NCBI RefSeq assembly: GCF_001457025.1
Contig: NZ_KQ758603.1
Span: 269,496-333,495 of the forward strand
Length of the DNA: 64,000 nt
Source: Pseudarthrobacter enclensis
GTDB lineage: Bacteria; Actinomycetota; Actinomycetes; Actinomycetales; Micrococcaceae
Direction of reading: 5' to 3'
Position numbers and translations under genes: made by a program. The notes under the pieces are model-generated. The model saw only the letters and a list, made by a program, of their open reading frames with translations. It did not search any database and was not told where the DNA came from. Below are positions 7,882 to 14,762 of this stretch, piece after piece (the first letter of the stretch is position 1; each line of letters starts with the position of its first letter).

Positions 7882-9360
7882 GTGATCCCTGAAAACACCG
7901 GTCCGGCCGCCGTCATCGTACTGGCAGCAGGTGCCGGTACCCGGATGAAGTCACGTACCCCGAAGATCCTCCACGAAATCGGCGGCCGGTCGATGGTGGG
8001 CCACGCCCTCCTCGCCGCCCGGAGCATCGCGCCGCAGCAGCTGGCCGTCGTAGTGCGCCATGAACGCGACCTCGTGGCCGGCCATCTTGCCGACCTTGAC
8101 CCCTCAGCCCTGATCGTGGACCAGGACGAGGTCCCCGGCACCGGCCGTGCCGTGGAAGTGGCCCTCGCGGCGCTGGACGCCAAGGAAAAAATCGCCGGAA
8201 CCGTGGTGGTCACCTACGGCGACGTCCCCCTGCTCTCCGGCGGACTCCTCGCAGACCTGGTCGCCACCCACGAGCGCGAAGGCAACGCCGTCACCGTCCT
8301 CACCGCCGTGCTGGACGACGCCACCGGCTACGGCCGCATCCTCCGCGGCGCCGACGGCACCGTCACCGGCATCCGCGAGCACAAGGATTCCACCGACGAA
8401 GAGCGGCTGATCCGCGAGGTCAACTCGGGCATCTACGCTTTCGACGCAGCGGTGCTGCGCGAGGCCCTCGGCAAGGTCACCACGGAGAACGTCCAGGGCG
8501 AAAAGTACCTGACGGACGTGCTGGGACTGGCCCGCGAGGCAGGGGGCCGCGTCGCCGCCGTCGTCACCGCCGACCGCTGGCAGGTCGAGGGCGCCAATGA
8601 CCGCGTCCAGCTCGCGGCACTCGGCGCCGAACTGAACCGCCGTACCGTCGAAGCCTGGATGCGGGCCGGCGTCACCGTCGTGGACCCGTCCACCACGTGG
8701 ATCGACTCTTCCGTCACCCTCGACGAGGACGTGCGGCTGCTGCCCAACACCCAGCTGCACGGCTCCACCACGGTGGCCCGGGACGCCGTCGTCGGCCCGG
8801 ACACCACCCTGACCGACGTCGAAGTGGGCGAGGGGGCCGCGGTGATCCGCACCCATGGTTCCGGTTCCGTGATCGGCCCGCGCGCCGCCGTCGGCCCCTT
8901 CACCTACCTGCGGCCCGGCACCGTCCTGGGCGAAAAAGGGAAGATCGGTGCGTTCTACGAAACCAAGAACGTCACCATCGGCCGCGGTTCCAAGCTCTCG
9001 CACCTGGGCTACGCAGGCGACGCCGAAATCGGCGAGGACACCAACATCGGCTGCGGCAACATCACGGCCAATTACGACGGCGAGAAGAAGCACCGGACCG
9101 TCATCGGCTCCGGCGTCAGGACCGGTTCCAACACCGTCTTCGTCGCTCCGGTCACCGTGGGGGACGGCGCCTACAGCGGCGCCGGCGCGGTGATCCGGAA
9201 GGACGTCCCGGCAGGTGCGCTTGCGCTGAGCATCGCAGCCCAGCGCAACACCGAAGGATGGGTCCCGGCCAACCGCCCGGGAAGCCGATCCGCCGAACTG
9301 GCCCAGGCGGCCATCACCAACTCCTCAAGTACCCCGGCATCTACAGAAGAGGGCAAGTAA
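7882..9360 (+). CDS. glmU: Bifunctional UDP-N-acetylglucosamine pyrophosphorylase / glucosamine-1-phosphate N-acetyltransferase
   Basis: 492 aa. The N-terminal uridyltransferase carries LAAGAGTRMKS (about 13-23), and the C-terminal half is a left-handed beta-helix acetyltransferase with the GRGSKLSHLGYAGDAEIG and NIGCGNITANYDG motifs. It makes UDP-GlcNAc for peptidoglycan and related polymers in the cytosol. GTG start at 7882 with GCGAGGAG upstream. prs begins two bases after its stop, so the two are probably one operon (UDP-GlcNAc and PRPP synthesis), as in Mycobacterium. Confidence 0.97.
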   Translation: MIPENTGPAAVIVLAAGAGTRMKSRTPKILHEIGGRSMVGHALLAARSIAPQQLAVVVRHERDLVAGHLADLDPSALIVDQDEVPGTGRAVEVALAALDAKEKIAGTVVVTYGDVPLLSGGLLADLVATHEREGNAVTVLTAVLDDATGYGRILRGADGTVTGIREHKDSTDEERLIREVNSGIYAFDAAVLREALGKVTTENVQGEKYLTDVLGLAREAGGRVAAVVTADRWQVEGANDRVQLAALGAELNRRTVEAWMRAGVTVVDPSTTWIDSSVTLDEDVRLLPNTQLHGSTTVARDAVVGPDTTLTDVEVGEGAAVIRTHGSGSVIGPRAAVGPFTYLRPGTVLGEKGKIGAFYETKNVTIGRGSKLSHLGYAGDAEIGEDTNIGCGNITANYDGEKKHRTVIGSGVRTGSNTVFVAPVTVGDGAYSGAGAVIRKDVPAGALALSIAAQRNTEGWVPANRPGSRSAELAQAAITNSSSTPASTEEGK

Positions 9361-9362
9361 GA

Positions 9363-10343
9363 ATGAGCGAAATTACGGCGCACGGCGAGAAGAAGCTGGT
9401 GCTCGCCACCGGGCGGGCACACCCTGAGCTGGCCCGGGAAATCGCCAAGGAGCTCGGCACCGACCTCCTCCCGGTGGATGCCTACGACTTCGCCAACGGC
9501 GAGATCTACGTCCGCGCGGGCGAGAGCGTCCGCGGCACGGACGCCTTCGTGATCCAGGCGCACCCCGCCCCGCTGAACAACCACCTCATGGAACAGCTGA
9601 TCATGATCGATTCGTTGAAGCGGGCCTCGGCCAAGCGGATCACCGTCGTCTCGCCGTTCTACCCCTACGCCCGCCAGGACAAGAAGGGCCGCGGCCGCGA
9701 GCCCATCTCCGCACGGCTGGTCGCGGACCTCTACAAGACCGCCGGTGCCGACCGCATCATGAGCGTCGACCTGCACACCTCGCAGATCCAGGGCTTCTTC
9801 GACGGCCCGGTGGACCACCTGATGGCCATCCCGCTGCTCGCTGACTACATCCGCACCCGGGTGGACGCCGACAACATCACCGTGGTCTCCCCGGACACCG
9901 GCCGTGTCCGCGTTGCCGAGCAGTGGGCCGAACGCCTGGGCGGCGCGCCGCTGGCCTTCGTCCACAAGAGCCGCGACCTCACGGTCCCCAACCAGGCCGT
10001 CTCCAAGACCGTGGTGGGCCAGATCGAGGGACGCACCTGTGTCCTGATCGACGACATGATCGACACTGGCGGAACCATCTCCGGTGCCGTGACGGTCCTG
10101 AAGAACGCCGGTGCGAAAGATGTCATCATCGCGGCCACCCACGCCGTGTTCTCCGATCCCGCCGCCCGCAGGCTCTCCGAATCCGGCGCCCGGGAAGTGG
10201 TGGTCACCAACACCCTGCCGCTCAGCTCGGCCCAGCGGTTCCCGCAGTTGACCGTGCTGTCCATCGCTCCGCTGATTGCCAGGGCAGTCCGTGAAGTGTT
10301 CGACGACGGTTCGGTCACCAGCCTCTTCGACGGCAAGGCCTAA
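9363..10343 (+). CDS. prs: Ribose-phosphate pyrophosphokinase (PRPP synthase)
   Basis: 326 aa. It makes 5-phosphoribosyl-1-pyrophosphate from ribose 5-phosphate and ATP for nucleotide, His and Trp synthesis. Visible: the flexible-loop motif PYARQDKKGRGREPIS, VDLHTSQIQGFFDGPVDHL, and the PRPP-binding CVLIDDMIDTGGT (about residues 226-238). The ATG at 9363 has AGAGGG nine bases upstream. The long frame upstream of this ATG is out-of-frame glmU sequence, not part of the protein. A strong hairpin follows the stop. Confidence 0.97.
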   Translation: MSEITAHGEKKLVLATGRAHPELAREIAKELGTDLLPVDAYDFANGEIYVRAGESVRGTDAFVIQAHPAPLNNHLMEQLIMIDSLKRASAKRITVVSPFYPYARQDKKGRGREPISARLVADLYKTAGADRIMSVDLHTSQIQGFFDGPVDHLMAIPLLADYIRTRVDADNITVVSPDTGRVRVAEQWAERLGGAPLAFVHKSRDLTVPNQAVSKTVVGQIEGRTCVLIDDMIDTGGTISGAVTVLKNAGAKDVIIAATHAVFSDPAARRLSESGAREVVVTNTLPLSSAQRFPQLTVLSIAPLIARAVREVFDDGSVTSLFDGKA

Positions 10344-10352
10344 AACGGTACG

Positions 10353-10390
10353 AAACGAAGCCCGCCGGCAGGAGCCGGCGGGCTTCGTTT
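10353..10390 (+). terminator. Rho-independent-like terminator of glmU-prs
   Basis: Perfect 17-bp stem (10353-10369 with 10374-10390) and an AGGA loop, beginning nine bases after the prs stop; the 3' arm ends in GTTTT. Confidence 0.85.
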
Positions 10391-10420
10391 TAAGGAAATG
10401 GTCCCCGCACTGGTATTGTT

Positions 10421-10586
10421 GGGCTATACCTTGGCGAGGGAGGGCATAGCCTCCGTTATCGACTGGGTCTGCAGGTCCCTTCGCGGGACCGCCTTCTTGA
10501 TGGGCCGGCTCCAAGCCGCCCGGCGTTGAAGGTCCAACCAGACCTCCGCCCTTGCTGAACACCGTTTAGTCTTCAAGGAGATTTCC
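10421..10586 (+). promoter_or_regulatory. Structured 5' leader of rplY
   Basis: About 150 nt before the L25 gene hold four short stem-loops in series: GGAGG/CCTCC (10439-10454), GGTCCC/GGGACC (10474-10490), GGG-CGGCT/AGCCG-CCC (10502-10521) and AGGTC/GACCT (10530-10545). A clean AAGGAG ribosome site follows at 10575. Ribosomal-protein leaders often bind their own product; L25 binds 5S rRNA. I cannot match this to a named family by eye. Confidence 0.5.
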
Positions 10587-11201
10587 ATGTCTGAGCAGAA
10601 GCTCGCAGCAGAACTGCGCACCGAATTCGGCAAGGGCTACGCCCGCCGCGCCCGGATGGCCAACCTGATCCCCGCCGTCATCTACGGCCACGGCGAAGCC
10701 CCGGTCCACATCACCCTGCCGGCCAAGGCCACCACCCTGGCCGTCCGCACCCCCAACGCCCTGCTGTCCCTGGACATCAACGGCGAAGCACGCCTGGCCC
10801 TGGTCAAGGACATCCAGCGCGACCCCATTAAGCAGATCATCGAGCACATCGACCTCCTGAACGTCCGCCAGGGCGAGAAGGTCACCGTCGAGGTTCCTGT
10901 CCACGTTGAGGGCGAGTCCGCTCCGGGCACCGTGCACAACCTCGAACTGACCACCGTGTCCGTTGAAGCCGAGGCAACCCACCTGCCCGAGACGCTCTCC
11001 GTCAGCATCGAAGGCCGCGCCGCCGGCGAGCACATCCACGCCTCCGACCTCGCACTGCCCAAGGGCGTCACCCTGCTGACCGACGCCGAGGCCCTCGTGG
11101 TGAACGTCTCCGAAGCCACCGTGGTTGCCGAAGAAGAAGGCGAGCAGGCAGAAGCCGCCGAGGAAGCTCCCGAAGCCGCTGAGGAAGCTGCCGCAGAGTA
11201 G
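10587..11201 (+). CDS. rplY: 50S ribosomal protein L25/general stress protein Ctc
   Basis: 204 aa of the long CTC/TL5 type. The N-terminal domain (about 1-93) is the 5S rRNA-binding L25 fold (EFGKGYARRARMANLIPAVIYG). The C-terminal TL5 domain follows, then a disordered Ala/Glu-rich tail from about residue 176. The ATG has AAGGAG nine bases upstream, after a long, hairpin-rich leader. The terminator at 11219-11251 separates it from pth. Confidence 0.96.
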   Translation: MSEQKLAAELRTEFGKGYARRARMANLIPAVIYGHGEAPVHITLPAKATTLAVRTPNALLSLDINGEARLALVKDIQRDPIKQIIEHIDLLNVRQGEKVTVEVPVHVEGESAPGTVHNLELTTVSVEAEATHLPETLSVSIEGRAAGEHIHASDLALPKGVTLLTDAEALVVNVSEATVVAEEEGEQAEAAEEAPEAAEEAAAE

Positions 11202-11218
11202 TCTTTCCACCGTTTCGC

Positions 11219-11251
11219 CAATGGCCGGATCCCGCCGGGGTCCGGCCATTG
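11219..11251 (+). terminator. Terminator of rplY
   Basis: A stem of 11 perfect pairs (CAATGGCCGGA / TCCGGCCATTG) continues with a T-G pair and CCC/GGG around a 3-nt loop, starting 18 bases after the rplY stop. Confidence 0.8.
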
Positions 11252-11301
11252 CCGTGCCCGAGCCCCCCGCCCCGTGCAGGCCACCACTTTAGGATTGATC
11301 G

Positions 11302-11892
11302 ATGACTGATACCTGGCTGATTATCGGCCTCGGAAACCCCGGCGCCCAGTACCAAGGGAACAGGCACAACGTCGGCCAGATGGTGCTCGACGAGCTCGCG
11401 GGGAGGATGGGCGCCGGGTTCAAGACCCACAAGGCGCGCGCCCAGGTGGTGGAAGGCAGGCTGGGTATCGGCGGCCCCCGCGTGGTGCTGGCCAAGCCGA
11501 TGACGTACATGAACGTATCCGGCGGGCCCGTCTCTGACCTGGCCAACTTTTACGGAATTTCGCCGGACCGGGTGGTGGCGGTCCACGACGAGATCGACAT
11601 TCCCTTTAATACGGTGAAACTCAAGACCGGCGGCGGCGAAGGCGGCCACAACGGGCTGCGCGACATCTCCAAGGCCCTGGCCACCAAGGACTACCTCAGG
11701 GTCCGGGTGGGCGTGGGGCGTCCGCCGGGCAGGATGGACACCGCAGACTACGTCCTCCGCGACTTCGGGACGGCGGAGCTCAAAGAACTGCCGTTCCTGC
11801 TGGACGAGGCAGCAGACGCCGTCGAACTCCTGCTCCGTGAAGGGCTGACGGCCGCCCAGCAGAAGTTCCACCCGGCCAAGCAGGACAAGTAA
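11302..11892 (+). CDS. pth: Peptidyl-tRNA hydrolase
   Basis: 196 aa. It releases peptides from prematurely dropped peptidyl-tRNA. The conserved GLGNPG (9-14) and NRHNVG with catalytic His22 are present, then KPMTYMN and HDEID, which holds the catalytic-site aspartate. TAGGAT at 11290-11295 is exactly six bases before the ATG, so the mRNA is probably leaderless. The order rplY-pth matches Mycobacterium. Confidence 0.97.
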   Translation: MTDTWLIIGLGNPGAQYQGNRHNVGQMVLDELAGRMGAGFKTHKARAQVVEGRLGIGGPRVVLAKPMTYMNVSGGPVSDLANFYGISPDRVVAVHDEIDIPFNTVKLKTGGGEGGHNGLRDISKALATKDYLRVRVGVGRPPGRMDTADYVLRDFGTAELKELPFLLDEAADAVELLLREGLTAAQQKFHPAKQDK

Positions 11893-11984
11893 CAGGCGCC
11901 GCGGCAAAAACTTAAACGGGCGTTGACCTGTCTCGTTGTCCGCCGGGCAGGGTACTCTTCTTGCTATGCGGGGGAGCAAAGGGG

Positions 11985-12010
11985 CTACATCCCGCTACAG
12001 CTGGATGTAG
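11985..12010 (+). promoter_or_regulatory. Inverted repeat abutting the Shine-Dalgarno of the first LuxR gene
   Basis: Perfect 8-bp repeat CTACATCC / GGATGTAG with a 10-nt spacer. Its right arm runs into GGGGAA, the likely ribosome site of the gene starting at 12021. It could be a translational hairpin or an operator. Confidence 0.5.
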
Positions 12011-12020
12011 GGGAACGTTC

Positions 12021-14762
12021 ATGTCAATCGAGCCGCTCAGCTGGGGGCGCGGGTCAGCCTCCCAGGATGTCGGGTTGGGTACTCCGGCCTTGGGGACACC
12101 GGGGCCGCAATGGTCTGCGCCCGCCCGCAGCGCCAACCTCGAGACAGTCCGCACCGCCCTGACGGCGGAAAACTCACTGGGTGTGGTCATCACCGGCGGC
12201 CGCGGCGTCGGAAAGTCCTCCCTGGCCCGGGCCGCCGTCACGGACCTGGGACCGGAGGTCTGGTCCCTGCAACTGCGCAGCGGGCCCTCCGGATCCACCA
12301 CTCCCTACGGCTGCCTGTCCTTCCTGCTGGCACGCCTCCCGCAGGCCTACATGGGATCACCCACCGCCATCCTGCGCGGCATCACCTCCCTGATCCGCAG
12401 CGACGCCGCCGGCCGGCCGTGCGTGATCACCCTGGACACGTCCGGACCCATCGACGAGTTGAGCGCGGGAGTGCTGCTCAACGTCCTCCTGACCGGGACC
12501 GCCAAAATCATGGCGGTGGCGCCCAGGATCAGCGACCTGCCCGCAGACTTCCACTGGCTGCTCACGGAGCGGAGGCTGACCGAGGTACGGCTCAGCAACC
12601 TCAACGAGCTCCAGACCCGGCAGGTCCTCCTCTCCCTGCTGGGGCACCGCGTTTCCGCCTCACTTGTCACTACCTACCACCGGATGGTGGGCGGCAACCC
12701 GCTGCTGCTCAAGGCCCTGGTCACCGAACAGCAGCTCTCCGGCAACCTGGTCCTGTCCGACTCCGTCTGGACCCTGAGGGACAAGGTGGTCTTGGAAGGT
12801 GCCGCCAGCCTGGACGACATTGTCCGCTCCCGCTGGTCCCGCGAGACCCCGGAGAGCCGGGAAGTGATCGAAATGCTGTCCTGCGCCCGCCGCGTGGAAC
12901 TGTCCCGGCTGACTGCCATCTACAGCGCCGACGTCGTGGCGGACATGGAGGACGGCGGCCTCCTGGAGATCGACGACTCCGACCACCGCTGGGTGTCACT
13001 GCGCGAAAAGTACATCGGCGACGTCGTGCGGACCTGGCTGAGCATCGCCCGGCGCCGCGAGCTGCGGGCCCTGCTGCTCGGCGGCGTCGAGCCCGATCCC
13101 GCAGGCATGACGGTCGAGGAACTGATGGCCTTCGCGGCATGGACGCATGAATGCGAAGCGGAACTGAGCCCCGCGCTTGCCCTCTCCGCGGCTGAGGCGG
13201 CCGTCCAGCTGTTCGATCCCCGCTTCGCCCTCACCTACGCCGACCTGCTGCACCGCGGCGGCCCCGAATGGGTGCCCGCCCAGCGGCAGAAGGCCGCTGC
13301 GTACCTGCAGCTGGACATGCCGGACCAGGCGCTCGCGGCGCTCGACGACATCACTGCGCCCGAGCTGGACGCCCTTGACGTCGGGGAATACGCGCTGGTG
13401 GTCGCGGCCAAGGCCCGCGTCATGATGAGGCTCCCCGAATACAGGGACAACGTCCCGGCCCTCCTGGACGAGGCCCGGGAGCGGCTGGCGGCCGGCACCC
13501 CGGCGGACGGCACACTCCCGGCCTGGCCGGAACCGGCCGCCGCCGCAGCCAACCGGGTGGCCCTGAGCGGTTTCGAATACCGGGCCTTCACCGGGGACTA
13601 CGCCGCGCTGATCCCGGAGCTCGAGGCCGCAGCCGATCCCGCCAACCCGGACACCGGGTACCGGATGCACGCCGCCATCCTGCTCATGACCTCGCTGGTG
13701 TTCACCGGCCGGGAAATGGACGCGCTGGGCCTGATGCGCCAGCTCGGCGGCCAGATCAGCGACGCGTCGCACGTGGTCGGCCTGCGCGAGCGGTACACCA
13801 AGGAGTCCTACACAGTTCTGCTGCTGGCAGGGCAGTGGCGGAGATGCCTGGACTTCCTGGGCCCGCAGAGCGCCGACGAACCCTACCGCCTGCCGTACGG
13901 CAACGCGTCCAGCGAGCTGGGCGCCGGCATTGCCTACGTCTTCTCCGGCCGGGGCGCGGCGGCGCTGGATCTGCTGATCTCGGCCGGAGCGCAGCTGGAA
14001 CTCCAGCCGGTGCAGACCGCCCTCCGCTTCACCTATGCCGCCACTGCGCTGGCGTACGCCCAGACCGGCAATGCCGCCCAGTCCCGCAAATACCTGGCCA
14101 AGCTGCAACGCACCACCGCCACCTCCAGCTTCGCGGATGAGAGCATCATCCGCTTCTGCGCCCTGGTGGCCGGCCGCTGGCTCAACGACGCCGACGCCGT
14201 CGCCCGCCTCAAGGAGTCCGCCCGCGGCCACATGGCAGCCGGCCGCCACACCCTGGCAGGGGTGGAGCTGCTCGCCGCCACGGTCAACGGCAGCGACGCC
14301 GACTTCCGCCTCCTGGAGGACATCGCCGGCCACCGGCAGGGGCCGCTCGCCGAGATATCCCGGCTCATCGCACTGGGCACCCGGACCAAGGACGCGAAAA
14401 CCCTGCTGGCAGGCGGCGAACTCGCAGCCACCCTGGAACTGGACGCCGTCGAGGCACGCTGCATGGCCCTGGCAGTGGACTTCGCCCGTCAGGACGGGGA
14501 CTCGATATCCGCCCGTACCGCCCAGGCGCGGCTGGATATCCTCGCGGCGACCGTGGCAAACCTTCCCATCGTGCCCAGCAGCGGAAGCCCCCTGCTGACC
14601 AGCCGGGAGCGCCAGATTGCACGGCTTGCGGGCCGGGGTGCATCCAACCGTGACATAGCCCTGGAAATGGGCGTGTCAGTCCGGACTGTTGAAGGCCACC
14701 TGTACCAGGTCTTCACCAAGCTCGGCGTAACCTCCAGGGGTGATCTGACTGGACTCGTCTAA
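12021..14762 (+). CDS. Large ATP-binding LuxR-family transcriptional regulator (LAL-like), first of a tandem pair
   Basis: 913 aa. The N-terminal AAA/NTPase domain has Walker A GGRGVGKSS (about residue 57) and a Walker-B-like CVITLDTS strand. The long middle is helical, TPR-like. The last about 55 residues are a LuxR/GerE helix-turn-helix (LTSRERQIARLAGRGASNRD ... VRTVEGHLYQVFTKLGV). LAL-type proteins are ATP-dependent activators that sense small inducers. ATG 12021 was chosen over TTG 11961 because GGGGAA lies five to six bases upstream. The next gene overlaps its 3' end by 14 bases. Targets are unknown. Confidence 0.88.
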   Translation: MSIEPLSWGRGSASQDVGLGTPALGTPGPQWSAPARSANLETVRTALTAENSLGVVITGGRGVGKSSLARAAVTDLGPEVWSLQLRSGPSGSTTPYGCLSFLLARLPQAYMGSPTAILRGITSLIRSDAAGRPCVITLDTSGPIDELSAGVLLNVLLTGTAKIMAVAPRISDLPADFHWLLTERRLTEVRLSNLNELQTRQVLLSLLGHRVSASLVTTYHRMVGGNPLLLKALVTEQQLSGNLVLSDSVWTLRDKVVLEGAASLDDIVRSRWSRETPESREVIEMLSCARRVELSRLTAIYSADVVADMEDGGLLEIDDSDHRWVSLREKYIGDVVRTWLSIARRRELRALLLGGVEPDPAGMTVEELMAFAAWTHECEAELSPALALSAAEAAVQLFDPRFALTYADLLHRGGPEWVPAQRQKAAAYLQLDMPDQALAALDDITAPELDALDVGEYALVVAAKARVMMRLPEYRDNVPALLDEARERLAAGTPADGTLPAWPEPAAAAANRVALSGFEYRAFTGDYAALIPELEAAADPANPDTGYRMHAAILLMTSLVFTGREMDALGLMRQLGGQISDASHVVGLRERYTKESYTVLLLAGQWRRCLDFLGPQSADEPYRLPYGNASSELGAGIAYVFSGRGAAALDLLISAGAQLELQPVQTALRFTYAATALAYAQTGNAAQSRKYLAKLQRTTATSSFADESIIRFCALVAGRWLNDADAVARLKESARGHMAAGRHTLAGVELLAATVNGSDADFRLLEDIAGHRQGPLAEISRLIALGTRTKDAKTLLAGGELAATLELDAVEARCMALAVDFARQDGDSISARTAQARLDILAATVANLPIVPSSGSPLLTSRERQIARLAGRGASNRDIALEMGVSVRTVEGHLYQVFTKLGVTSRGDLTGLV

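Noticed and set aside
11961..12020. Upstream TTG start for the first LuxR gene
   Set aside because: It would translate through the inverted repeat and ribosome site at 11985-12013, and ATG 12021 has a well-spaced GGGGAA.
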